Shown here piece after piece: positions 1 through 6,327 of a stretch of 7,846 nt of DNA. Both the position numbers and the translations under genes were made by a program. Numbering within the stretch: the first letter of the stretch is position 1; each line of letters opens with the position of its first letter. The DNA lies in the NCBI GenBank assembly GCA_021828635.1, contig JAJZEJ010000572.1, positions 1 to 7,846 on the forward strand, given 5' to 3'. The notes beneath the pieces are model-generated. The model worked only from the letters and a program-made list of their open reading frames with translations, was not told the DNA's origin and searched no databases. This stretch comes from Chloroflexota bacterium (GTDB lineage: Bacteria > Chloroflexota > Ktedonobacteria > Ktedonobacterales > Ktedonobacteraceae).

Positions 1-82
1 CCGCATGTAAAGGTTGCTGGCAAGCAAAACAGGTGGTTGAGCCAGAAGCATTTGCCGCGCCACAGACGGAACAATAGAGCAT
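1..82 (-). CDS. N-terminal fragment of a zinc-ribbon protein (runs off the left edge)
   Basis: Only the first 27 codons are inside the window. They read MLYCSVCGAANASGSTTCFA and continue with a second Cys pair, giving a CxxC-x10-CxxC arrangement (C4, C7, C18, C21). This is the pattern of a short zinc ribbon (DZR / zf-ribbon type) at the extreme N-terminus. The ATG at 80-82 is supported by a TGAGG Shine-Dalgarno about 8 nt upstream and by an extended -10 promoter about 50 nt upstream. Two further ATG triplets lie just upstream in another frame and lack the Cys pattern. In many bacteria, Ktedonobacteria among them as far as I know, such ribbons head larger membrane, kinase or repeat proteins, so the function of the whole protein cannot be told from this piece. 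Zinc binding is inferred from the four cysteines. Confidence 0.66.
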   Translation of the reverse strand, partial: MLYCSVCGAANASGSTTCFACQQPLHA

Positions 83-133
83 ACATCATGCCTCATACAA
101 ATAAAAAATTTACCGCTCTTACCTTTTGCTCAT

Positions 134-142
134 AGTATAGCA
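134..142 (-). promoter_or_regulatory. Extended -10 promoter of the zinc-ribbon gene
   Basis: On the minus strand the sequence reads TGTGCTATACT: a TATACT -10 hexamer (134-139) preceded by TGC, the extended -10 signature. The hexamer 17 nt upstream (GATACA) matches TTGACA at only three positions, and it lies inside the palindrome at 145-174. The predicted start is near 127, giving a leader of about 45 nt. The pdxS promoter has nearly the same core (TGTGCTAGAAT), which supports both calls. Confidence 0.5.
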
Positions 143-144
143 CA

Positions 145-174
145 GGTAGGGACCGATGTATCGGCCCCTACACC
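145..174. repeat. Intergenic palindrome, possible terminator or dispersed repeat
   Basis: The arms GTAGGGACCGAT (146-157) and ATCGGCCCCTAC (160-171) are complementary with one mismatch around a 2-nt centre. In a minus-strand transcript the mismatch becomes a G-U pair, so the hairpin is continuous there. It lies about 40 nt beyond the stop of the R3H ATPase gene and could end the operon transcript, but no U-run follows it. Its layout (GTAG-R-G ... GATGYATC ... CTAC) matches the palindrome at 7610-7641, which suggests one repeat family. Confidence 0.6.
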
Positions 175-211
175 ATCATTCAACATTTATCGATCACGAC
201 ACACAAAAGTG

Positions 212-2176
212 TTAATCGCGTGAGCGAAAGATTTTGACGCGGCGGTTGGGTTCCTTGCCGCGACTGCGTGAGAGCAGGTTGTAACGGTTCGCTATCTGAT
301 GCTGGAGACGGCGAATATAGGCGTTGGCCGGAGCCAACTCGGCGGTGGTCAGACCTTTATTCAGCACCTGGTGAATAGCATCCTCGGTTTCAAGGATGGC
401 TCTTTTCGTTGGATCGTCCATTGCAAGGCCAGCTTCATCTAGCGGCGCATCCTCGGCACTCTCGCTATCCTCCTCGACGGCGTTGTCCAGAGAGGGCAGA
501 TTGAAAACACGCGCCAGGGCATGCTGCATCTGCGCCACTGTATTGTTCTTCAGAATGATGATCAGCTTGCCATCCTGCTCCACTTCTTGAAGCCGCTCTG
601 GCTGACGACGATAGTAGTTCTTAATGGTAATGACGGCATCCGCCTCGCGCTGATTGTTGGTCACGATAACCGGCACATGCAGATTGCGAGCCGCGTCAGC
701 CAGACGATCACGACTAACGCCGAAAGGGTAGACGCGCAGCGTTTTCATGACTGGCAGTTCAGTGGCATCTTCCTCTGCATTCTCTGCGTTCTCTGCGTTC
801 TCTGCGTTCTCTGCGTTCACAGCCTGATAAATGCCTTCGCTCAGCATGGGACGTTCAGCCGTTATCAAAGCACTGTGCGTCACATGGTTTACCTCGGCAG
901 GTGCGGTTCCGGTAGGAGCCAGGGCCATCACCTGTTTTGGCTGCTGTAGCGGCTGTAGCTGGTTGCGTCCACTGCCGCGCTGACCTTGTTGCGCCTGCGC
1001 ATTGACCTGGCGCAACTGGCCCCAACCACCATTGCCATTGCGATCAGGACGCTCTGGACGCTCATTTCTATCGACGCGCTCGTTACGATCAAAGGTGCGT
1101 GGCGTGAAGCCTTCGTAGCGGGCCACGCCGAGGCCACCGGCTCCCCAGGTTGGCACATCCATGCCCCCGGTCGTGATGCGACGCACCATGACACGCCCAT
1201 TGTCGCCCTCGCGGGTCCGTTCCTCAGCGACCACAGCTTGGCCGCGTAGCATATTATCGACCGTATCGGAGACATCACGGTGAACAATTAGCTCCTCCCA
1301 GCTCTGCTGTTCGACCACTACATCGAACGTTGGGGGAGCTTTGCGCTCCAGAATACTCTTTTGGGTATGGCGACGACGAGCCTCTTCATCACCCAGCGTC
1401 ACGGTCTGGATGCCACCCACCAGGTCCGATAGCGTCGGGTTGACAAGCAGGTTGCCCAGCGAATTACCGTGCGCGGTAGCAACAAGCTGAACACCGCGCT
1501 CGGCAATAGTACGTGCGGCGGCGGCTTCCAGTTCGGTGCCAATCTCGTCGATCACAATAACCTGGGGCATATGATTCTCGACCGCTTCGATCATCACGGC
1601 ATGCTGCTCCGCGGTGCGTGCGACCTGCATGCGACGTGCGCGTCCGATGCCGGGGTGTGGAATATCGCCATCACCGGCGATCTCATTGGAAGTATCCACC
1701 ACCACCACACGTTTATTGGCCTCGTCCGCCAGGACACGGGCTATTTCACGGAGCAGCGTGGTTTTGCCCACACCAGGGCGACCAAGAATCAAGATGGATT
1801 GTCCCTGCTCGACGATGTCGCGGATCAGGGCAATACTGCCAAGTACTGCTCGACCAATGCGACAGGTCAAGCCAACAACTTTCCCCTTTCTGTTGCGAAG
1901 GGCGCTGATACGATGCAGCGTGCGTTCGATACCAGCGCGATTATCGTCGCCAAACTCGCCGATGCGCTCGACCACATATTGTAGGTCGGCGTCGGTGACA
2001 GGTTGGGTACTGAGGATCACCTCCCCATTCGGGAATCGGCCCTCGGCATAGCGACCGAGGTCCATCACGATCTCCAGCAGTTCGCCTCGGTTCTCAAGCC
2101 GATTGACCGCGTCGTGGATGCCAGGTGGCAGAGCAGCTAGCAGAGCCTCCAGATCGTCAGTGATCACATGTTGCAT
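212..2176 (-). CDS. R3H-domain P-loop ATPase, SpoIIIAA / Ycf45-like
   Basis: A 654-residue ATPase with a nucleic-acid-binding tail; its cellular role is unknown. The N-terminal half resembles the SpoIIIAA / secretion-ATPase type of RecA-like fold: Walker A GRPGVGKT at 132-139 and Walker B VIVIDEIG at 206-213 (D210, E211), followed by an ATAHG segment like those of this family. Residues of about 300-475 form a low-complexity linker rich in Arg, Asn, Gly and Gln, with five NAE triplets at 454-468. A second conserved-looking domain (about 478-562) precedes a C-terminal R3H domain (about 588-651) with R622-xxx-H626 and [10 protein letters not shown]. This order resembles cyanobacterial and plastid Ycf45. 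I chose the ATG at 2176 because GAGGTGA lies 11 nt upstream and the family usually begins just before ITDDL. A GTG at 2191 would add five residues but has no properly spaced Shine-Dalgarno. Last gene of the pdxS-pdxT-GNAT-ATPase run. Confidence 0.88.
   Translation of the reverse strand: MQHVITDDLEALLAALPPGIHDAVNRLENRGELLEIVMDLGRYAEGRFPNGEVILSTQPVTDADLQYVVERIGEFGDDNRAGIERTLHRISALRNRKGKVVGLTCRIGRAVLGSIALIRDIVEQGQSILILGRPGVGKTTLLREIARVLADEANKRVVVVDTSNEIAGDGDIPHPGIGRARRMQVARTAEQHAVMIEAVENHMPQVIVIDEIGTELEAAAARTIAERGVQLVATAHGNSLGNLLVNPTLSDLVGGIQTVTLGDEEARRRHTQKSILERKAPPTFDVVVEQQSWEELIVHRDVSDTVDNMLRGQAVVAEERTREGDNGRVMVRRITTGGMDVPTWGAGGLGVARYEGFTPRTFDRNERVDRNERPERPDRNGNGGWGQLRQVNAQAQQGQRGSGRNQLQPLQQPKQVMALAPTGTAPAEVNHVTHSALITAERPMLSEGIYQAVNAENAENAENAENAEEDATELPVMKTLRVYPFGVSRDRLADAARNLHVPVIVTNNQREADAVITIKNYYRRQPERLQEVEQDGKLIIILKNNTVAQMQHALARVFNLPSLDNAVEEDSESAEDAPLDEAGLAMDDPTKRAILETEDAIHQVLNKGLTTAELAPANAYIRRLQHQIANRYNLLSRSRGKEPNRRVKIFRSRD
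773..817. repeat. Five tandem 9-bp units inside the R3H ATPase gene
   Basis: Five consecutive 9-bp units (CTCTGCGTT on the plus strand, the 773-781 copy having one change) encode NAE five times on the minus strand. They lie in the disordered linker between the ATPase core and the C-terminal domains. The unit length is a multiple of three, so gain or loss of copies would keep the frame. The near identity of the units suggests recent slippage expansion. Confidence 0.9.
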
Positions 2177-2187
2177 AGGCAGTTTTA

Positions 2188-2194
2188 TCACCTC
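2188..2194 (-). promoter_or_regulatory. Shine-Dalgarno of the ATPase gene overlapping the GNAT stop codon
   Basis: The minus strand reads GAGGTGA, a strong Shine-Dalgarno, and its final TGA is the stop codon of the upstream GNAT gene. The ATG at 2176 follows after 11 nt. Ribosomes finishing the GNAT reading frame would therefore sit on the initiation site of the ATPase gene, which implies translational coupling. Confidence 0.65.
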
Positions 2195-3237
2195 ATAGTT
2201 TTTTGGCGAGAATTGACCGTCCCCAAGCCTTTCAAGCCATAGGCTGCTCGCTGCTCCAGTAGGGGGACTGTGCTTTGCCTCATGGCGAGTAAGGCCATGT
2301 GTCGCACCAGCAGGTCTTTCGTGCCGACCTGCTCAAATCCACTGTTGCGTAGAGCAGTAGTTACAAAAGAGTCGTACTCGCGCACCAGGCAATAGATGCG
2401 GTGTACGCCATGCTCCTGAAGTCGCCGAATGCCGAAGCGCAAGAGCGGCTCGGCCAGTTCGGTATGTTCAGGATGCACCATGAGACAGAGGCGATGCGGA
2501 GCCGAGCCATGACCACGGCGGAGCCGTAGCCACGCGCCGATCCGCACACCTACGTCACAGATATAATTCTCATCGTCCCTCGACAAAATGGCAGGTAACG
2601 GATGGAGTGAGCCGACGTAGTAACGCGCCAGTGCCTCGCTATTCTCAAAAAGTTCTGCCATCTGCACCTTGTGGGGCGTGACAGCGCGATAGAGCTGGTA
2701 GAAGCCCCACACGTGGTGGCGGCTCCAACGGCGTAGTGAGGGCAATGGTGCTTCTTGCGCTGGTAAAGGCGACCCCGGCTCATAAACATAGGTTACTTCG
2801 CGGGCATAACGCTGGAAACCAGAGCGTTGAAAGAGACCGAGTTCCGGCTTCTCATCCTCAACTTTGGCAAAAATGCGCAGAACACCACGCGCAACCGCCA
2901 TCTCTAGCGTATATTCAATCAGAGCAGCTAAAATTTCATCACCGGAAACGTCGCTATGGACCATCGAGGCCAGGAATGCTAAATCCCACATGGTGCGCGA
3001 GGGACGCTCACGCACCTGGGCAAATCCGAGAATACGCCAGTGATCTTCACAAATCCAGGTGCGGGTGGCAGGATTAATAGGCAGGATATTCCTCAGGATA
3101 GGCGGTGGAGTACTCGTGTTCTCGGCTGGTTCTTGCCAGCAAACGAAGTTCGCAAACTCGTGCTGCCTGCTACGAGCGCGGCGGTCAATAGCGTAGATGA
3201 TTCCCGGCAAATCCACATAGAGAACCGGTCGTATCAT
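2188..3237 (-). CDS. Tandem GNAT-fold protein (two acetyltransferase-like domains)
   Basis: A 349-residue protein with two GNAT-like halves. The first (about 1-153) opens with [12 protein letters not shown], a typical GNAT beta1-alpha1 start, and ends in LFQRSGF (135-141). The second (about 170-318) ends in ALRNSGF (295-301). These closing motifs are the clearest evidence. The acetyl-CoA pyrophosphate loop, normally Q/R-x-x-G-x-G/A, is not recognisable in either half ([11 protein letters not shown] around 93-103, [13 protein letters not shown] around 254-266), so catalytic activity is uncertain; a binding or regulatory role is possible. The ATG at 3237 is preferred because GAGGGAG lies 6 nt upstream; an ATG at 3273 would add twelve residues but has only a weak AGG. 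It lies 65 nt downstream of pdxT on the same strand and is coupled to the ATPase gene. Substrate unknown. Confidence 0.8.
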   Translation of the reverse strand: MIRPVLYVDLPGIIYAIDRRARSRQHEFANFVCWQEPAENTSTPPPILRNILPINPATRTWICEDHWRILGFAQVRERPSRTMWDLAFLASMVHSDVSGDEILAALIEYTLEMAVARGVLRIFAKVEDEKPELGLFQRSGFQRYAREVTYVYEPGSPLPAQEAPLPSLRRWSRHHVWGFYQLYRAVTPHKVQMAELFENSEALARYYVGSLHPLPAILSRDDENYICDVGVRIGAWLRLRRGHGSAPHRLCLMVHPEHTELAEPLLRFGIRRLQEHGVHRIYCLVREYDSFVTTALRNSGFEQVGTKDLLVRHMALLAMRQSTVPLLEQRAAYGLKGLGTVNSRQKTMR

Positions 3238-3243
3238 CCAATG

Positions 3244-3250
3244 CTCCCTC
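3244..3250 (-). promoter_or_regulatory. Shine-Dalgarno deciding the GNAT start
   Basis: The minus strand reads GAGGGAG, 6 nt before the ATG at 3235-3237. This favours that start over the in-frame ATG at 3273, whose nearest purine-rich stretch is a short AGG. Confidence 0.6.
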
Positions 3251-3302
3251 GCCCCATAGGAGATCGGCGGCATGTACCTGGATGCTCGCCAGGCCGACCT
3301 CG

Positions 3303-3905
3303 CTACTTCGTGACGCTTTGTACTATGCGGAGAAAGTAGTGGTGGAAACGTGAGTCCCCGGCAACCTCCGGGTGAAATGCTGTGCCTAGCAGGGTTCCTT
3401 CGCGAACAGCAACAATGGTACCATCATCCAATGTTGCCAGCACCTCCACTCCTGGCTCAACCGACTCAACGATTGGTCCACGGATAAAGAAAGCGTGGAA
3501 TGGTGCTTTGCCCAGCACTGGCACATCCAGGTCTGTCTCAAAACTTTCCCGCTGACTCCCAAATGCGTTGCGACAAACGCGAATATGCATTGACGCCAGG
3601 AGCGATTGCCCCTGTAATGCATTATCCGTCTCCATTGATAACAAAATCAAGCCCGCACATGTTCCCCACGTGGGAACACCCTCAGCGATTTTGTGTTGCA
3701 GTACCTCGTGCAAACCATATTCAATCATCAGCTTGCCAATCGTGGTACTTTCGCCACCTGGTATTATTATACCATCAACATCATCCAAATGCCGAGGAAG
3801 ACGAACAGGAATTCCTTCCGCCCCCAATGTCTCCAGCATTTTGAGGTGCGCCGCAAAATCGCCCTGTAATGCTAATACGCCGATTCGTGGCTTTGGGTTA
3901 GACAT
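3303..3905 (-). CDS. pdxT: PdxT, glutaminase subunit of pyridoxal 5'-phosphate synthase
   Basis: A 200-residue class I glutamine amidotransferase of the PdxT/SNO family. It hydrolyses glutamine and channels the ammonia to PdxS, which builds pyridoxal 5'-phosphate from ribose 5-phosphate and glyceraldehyde 3-phosphate in the cytoplasm. The full signature is visible: IGVLALQGDFAAH near the N-terminus, PGGEST at 49-54, the nucleophile Cys83 in GTCAGLILL, the RNAFG..RESFE segment (112-123) typical of PdxT, and the catalytic His178 and Glu180 in FHPE. Length is normal for the family and nothing is missing. It follows pdxS on the same strand after a 97-bp gap mostly occupied by a hairpin. The only Shine-Dalgarno candidate is GAGAG about 10 nt before the ATG, so initiation may be modest. 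Confidence 0.97.
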   Translation of the reverse strand: MSNPKPRIGVLALQGDFAAHLKMLETLGAEGIPVRLPRHLDDVDGIIIPGGESTTIGKLMIEYGLHEVLQHKIAEGVPTWGTCAGLILLSMETDNALQGQSLLASMHIRVCRNAFGSQRESFETDLDVPVLGKAPFHAFFIRGPIVESVEPGVEVLATLDDGTIVAVREGTLLGTAFHPEVAGDSRFHHYFLRIVQSVTK

Positions 3906-3945
3906 CTTTGCAAATCTCTCTTATAAAAACGCAATAATCCTGTTA

Positions 3946-3999
3946 TATACGACATGGAAGGTTTTATGCATATGCGCATAAAACCTTCCATGTCGTATA
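3946..3999. repeat. Long perfect hairpin between pdxS and pdxT
   Basis: Two perfectly complementary 24-nt arms (3946-3969 and 3976-3999) enclose a 6-nt loop ATATGC. The structure begins 3 nt after the pdxS stop and ends about 40 nt before the pdxT start. No T-run follows it on either strand, so it is not a standard intrinsic terminator. It could protect the 3' end of a processed pdxS mRNA, or reduce readthrough and so set the pdxS:pdxT ratio. It could also be an inserted palindromic repeat. Confidence 0.85.
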
Positions 4000-4002
4000 C
4001 AA

Positions 4003-4920
4003 TTACCATCCACGAGAGGCCATTAGCTCATTTTCGGGTAGGCTGGTAACATTGATACCAACCATTGGCTCGCCCAATTTGCGCGAGACGCGAGCAATGA
4101 TATCGGGGTCTTCATAATGCGTGGTAGCCTCAACAATGGCCTTCGCACGCTTGAGCCACTCCTTATGACGCTCTTCACGTGGCAAATTTGTGCCAGACTT
4201 GAAGATACCGGAGCCAACGAAGATACCCTCCGCGCCCAAACGCATCATCAGCGCAGCGTCGGCAGGCGTAGCAATACCACCGGCAGAGAAATTCACCACG
4301 GGCAGTTTACCGGTGCGGGCCACCTCGACGACCAGCTCGTAGGGTGCGCCCAGATTCTTGGCCTCGGTCATCAGTTCCTCGGCGGGCAACAGTTGCAGGC
4401 GGCGAATGCCATCCATGACGGTACGCATATGACGAACAGCTTCAACCACGTCACCGGTACCAGCCTCGCCCTTCGTGCGCAACATGGCCGCGCCTTCGCC
4501 GACGCGCCGCAGTGCCTCGCCCAGGTTACGCGCACCGCAGACAAAAGGAATTTTGAACAGATGCTTGTTGACATGATACTGCTCGTCAGCCGGTGTCAAC
4601 ACCTCTGACTCGTCGATGCAATCCGCGCCAATGGCCTGCAAAATCTCAGCTTCGACAAAATGGCCGATGCGGCACTTCGCCATCACCGGAATCGTCACGG
4701 CCTCTTTAATGTCAATAATCATCTGTGGGTCGCTCATACGTGCCACGCCACCTTGAGCGCGAATATCGGCCGGCACACGCTCCAGTGCCATCACCGCCGA
4801 AGCGCCCGCCTCTTCCGCGATCTTCGCCTCGATGGCGTTGGTGACATCGCAGATCACGCCGCCCTTGAGCATTTCGGGGAAACTACGCTTTACTGATACT
4901 GTACCTGTCTGCTTTTCCAT
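4003..4920 (-). CDS. pdxS: PdxS, synthase subunit of pyridoxal 5'-phosphate synthase
   Basis: A 305-residue (beta/alpha)8-barrel of the PdxS/SNZ family. In known systems twelve copies form a double hexameric ring decorated by PdxT and assemble pyridoxal 5'-phosphate from ribose 5-phosphate, glyceraldehyde 3-phosphate and ammonia. Catalytic positions are present: Asp25 in GGVICDV, Lys82 in VMAKCRIGH and Lys150 in [12 protein letters not shown], equivalent to Asp24, Lys81 and Lys149 of the Bacillus enzyme. The block [20 protein letters not shown] and the phosphate-binding segments [12 protein letters not shown] (211-222) and VGSGIF (235-240) are intact. Residue 24 is Cys where many homologues have Met; I attach no function to this. 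The ATG at 4920 has an AGGAGA Shine-Dalgarno 9 nt upstream. It is the first gene of the minus-strand operon, with an extended -10 promoter about 58 nt upstream. Confidence 0.98.
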   Translation of the reverse strand: MEKQTGTVSVKRSFPEMLKGGVICDVTNAIEAKIAEEAGASAVMALERVPADIRAQGGVARMSDPQMIIDIKEAVTIPVMAKCRIGHFVEAEILQAIGADCIDESEVLTPADEQYHVNKHLFKIPFVCGARNLGEALRRVGEGAAMLRTKGEAGTGDVVEAVRHMRTVMDGIRRLQLLPAEELMTEAKNLGAPYELVVEVARTGKLPVVNFSAGGIATPADAALMMRLGAEGIFVGSGIFKSGTNLPREERHKEWLKRAKAIVEATTHYEDPDIIARVSRKLGEPMVGINVTSLPENELMASRGW

Positions 4921-4977
4921 AACATCTATTCTCCTGGAGTGTGTCTATAAGGTAAAGAGGTCTATTACTTATCTCTG

Positions 4978-4986
4978 ATTCTAGCA
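4978..4986 (-). promoter_or_regulatory. Extended -10 promoter of pdxS
   Basis: The minus strand reads TGTGCTAGAAT, a TAGAAT -10 hexamer (4978-4983) with the TGC extension. No good TTGACA is seen 17 nt upstream, as is usual for extended -10 promoters. The start would fall near 4971, about 50 nt before the pdxS ATG. A CTAGCA/TGCTAG inverted repeat spans the -10 and its upstream side and could be an operator. Confidence 0.5.
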
Positions 4987-5197
4987 CATGATTGGTGGGA
5001 CTGCTAGAGCCAATTGACGCGGCGCAGACCAGCCAACTTGCAGCATTGGCCCACTTGTAAACTGACACGTCACCATGTATGCTTGTCGCTAAGAACAAAC
5101 GTTTCGTTTAGCAAACAGCAAGCGAGGCAGGATTATACCTCTCTGGCCTCGGCATGAGACGACAAGGACAGAGGTAGTGCATCTTTCTATTCCTCAA

Positions 5198-5231
5198 GCA
5201 TACCGCATTAACGGGGTATGCATGTTTTTTT
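5198..5231 (+). terminator. Intrinsic-terminator-like hairpin followed by a T7 run
   Basis: GCATACC (5198-5204) pairs perfectly with GGTATGC (5215-5221) across a 10-nt loop, and TTTTTTT follows at 5225-5231. The orientation would stop rightward transcription. No gene ends just upstream on the plus strand, so it may end a small transcript, act as a leader attenuator for the transporter gene, or insulate it. The stem is short and only moderately GC-rich. Confidence 0.4.
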
Positions 5232-5265
5232 GTGTGCCAACCCCCCAAAGCCCCTTTTTATGAGA

Positions 5266-5271
5266 TACAAT
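5266..5271 (+). promoter_or_regulatory. Possible -10 element for the transporter gene
   Basis: TACAAT matches the -10 consensus at five of six positions and lies 70 nt before the TTG start, downstream of the terminator-like hairpin. No -35 sequence is recognisable at the right distance, and the TG extension seen at the two other promoters is absent. Low confidence. Confidence 0.25.
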
Positions 5272-5327
5272 AGAGTGTTAGCAAACAAACGTACTTGATA
5301 GCAGTATGGCACAGCCAGCCTATCTGT

Positions 5328-5333
5328 AAGGAG
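5328..5333 (+). promoter_or_regulatory. Shine-Dalgarno selecting the TTG start of the transporter gene
   Basis: AAGGAG lies 7 nt before the TTG at 5341. An ATG at 5336 is nearer but in a different frame that does not encode the transporter. The site therefore supports TTG as the true start. Confidence 0.7.
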
Positions 5334-5340
5334 CAATGTT

Positions 5341-6264
5341 TTGTCTTCAAAGCGCGTTGCGGTACATCAAGCATCTTCATCCCGTCATACAGGTTCGTGG
5401 CTACTGCTCATTCTGGCTAATCTGCTCTGGGCCAGTAGCTATACCGCCGCCAAGTTCGTCCTGCTCGATACCTCCGTTATCATAATGAATGCCCTACGCA
5501 TGAGTATTTCGGCCCTGATTCTGCTGCCCGTGTTGTTCGTTGGTCGCAAGAATTTACACCTGACGCGCCGCGACCTGCCCCAATTGGCACTGCTAGCTCT
5601 CGTTGGTTTCGTCATCAATAAGATGCTGGAGTTCGGCGGTCTCTCGCTGACCACGGCCTCGGATGTTGCGCTTTTGATTAGCGGTGAGTCGATTTTTACC
5701 GCCGTCTTTTCGTGGTTACTGTTGCGTGAGCGCGTCAGGCCACTCACGGTTTGCGCGTTAGTGGTGGGGTTTGTGGGCGTGTATCTGATTATTGAGCGCA
5801 GTTTCCTACCAACCTTACCGACTGGTGGCGGCATATGGCGCATGGTCGGCGATCTGCTTGTGATACTGGCATTAAGTTTTGAAGCCTTCTACACAGTGCG
5901 TGGTAAAGCTCTATTAATGAAGCATCCACCATTGTTGATTACATCGGCTGCTATTGTTGGCAGTGTCTTCTTCTGGATACCCCTCGCTGGTTGGAGCATG
6001 CTAACACAGGGTTGGCATCCTTTGAGCCTCGTAGACTGGTTGGGTATTGGCTGGCTGGCACTGGGTGTGACTGTGATTGCCTACCTGTCCTGGTTTCAAG
6101 GCTTAACAAAGATCGATGGCTCCGTCGCAGCCTCGACACTCTTCATTCAGCCGCTTTTAGGAACAGTGCTGGCCGTCATACTCCTGCACGATCAACTTAC
6201 TACCTTCACCCTGGTAGGGGGTCTATTGATAATTGTAAGTGTCTACCTGATATCGCGTCAATAA
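5341..6264 (+). CDS. EamA/DMT-superfamily transporter (ten helices)
   Basis: A 307-residue inner-membrane protein of the drug/metabolite transporter superfamily with two EamA repeats. Ten hydrophobic segments are seen at about 19-40, 48-67, 80-103, 106-128, 135-151, 166-188, 198-218, 231-253, 262-282 and 288-304. Typical EamA traits are WASSYTAAKF in helix 1 (30-39), GESIFTAVFSWLLLRERV at the end of repeat 1 (115-132), and QPLLGTVLAVILLHDQLT (270-287) at the matching place in repeat 2. Family members export amino acids, nucleosides or other metabolites; the substrate cannot be told here. A short basic N-terminus precedes helix 1. Translation starts at TTG with a strong AAGGAG. It is divergent from pdxS, so a link to vitamin B6 export or uptake is possible, but position is the only reason to suggest it. 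The hydrolase gene follows after 63 nt and is probably cotranscribed. Confidence 0.93.
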   Translation: MSSKRVAVHQASSSRHTGSWLLLILANLLWASSYTAAKFVLLDTSVIIMNALRMSISALILLPVLFVGRKNLHLTRRDLPQLALLALVGFVINKMLEFGGLSLTTASDVALLISGESIFTAVFSWLLLRERVRPLTVCALVVGFVGVYLIIERSFLPTLPTGGGIWRMVGDLLVILALSFEAFYTVRGKALLMKHPPLLITSAAIVGSVFFWIPLAGWSMLTQGWHPLSLVDWLGIGWLALGVTVIAYLSWFQGLTKIDGSVAASTLFIQPLLGTVLAVILLHDQLTTFTLVGGLLIIVSVYLISRQ

Positions 6265-6327
6265 CGTATGGAATCAAGCATAAAGCCAAGCGTGTAGAAA
6301 CAAGAAGAAGATACAGGGAGGATAGCG

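Larger units (their letters stand above)
4921..5340. other. 420-bp intergenic region between divergent pdxS and transporter genes
   Basis: I see no convincing gene here. The minus-strand frame covering 4883-5098 starts without a Shine-Dalgarno and its product has no family likeness. The region holds the pdxS extended -10 promoter (4978-4986), a terminator-like hairpin facing right (5198-5231), a possible -10 element for the transporter gene (5266-5271) and that gene's Shine-Dalgarno (5328-5333). TTAGCAAACA occurs twice (5108-5117, 5278-5287), and AACAAACGT also occurs twice (5094-5102, 5284-5292), as might be expected of operators. A 6-bp inverted repeat CTAGCA/TGCTAG (4981-4986, 5002-5007) overlaps the pdxS promoter. 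Confidence 0.6.

Noticed and set aside
521..949. Plus-strand open frame of 142 codons with a Cys-rich [12 protein letters not shown] stretch
   Set aside because: It lies opposite the R3H ATPase gene, and the Cys/Leu pattern is only the antisense reading of the 9-bp repeat. No Shine-Dalgarno or family likeness was seen.
1469..2051. Overlapping plus-strand open frames opposite the ATPase core
   Set aside because: They are antisense shadows of a gene with clear Walker motifs; their products have no recognisable domain.
4117..4608. Plus-strand open frame of 163 codons opposite pdxS
   Set aside because: It is the complement of the strongly conserved pdxS coding sequence and has no protein family features.
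4883..5098. Minus-strand open frame reaching into pdxS from the intergenic region
   Set aside because: It overlaps the pdxS 5' end and the pdxS promoter, has no Shine-Dalgarno, and its product has no helix or motif pattern.
5295..5326. TTGATA ... TATCTG as a promoter of the transporter gene
   Set aside because: The spacer is 20 nt and the -10 candidate overlaps the Shine-Dalgarno region, leaving no room for a leader.
5336..5338. ATG just before the transporter start
   Set aside because: It is out of frame with the transporter; the TTG at 5341 has AAGGAG at ideal spacing.
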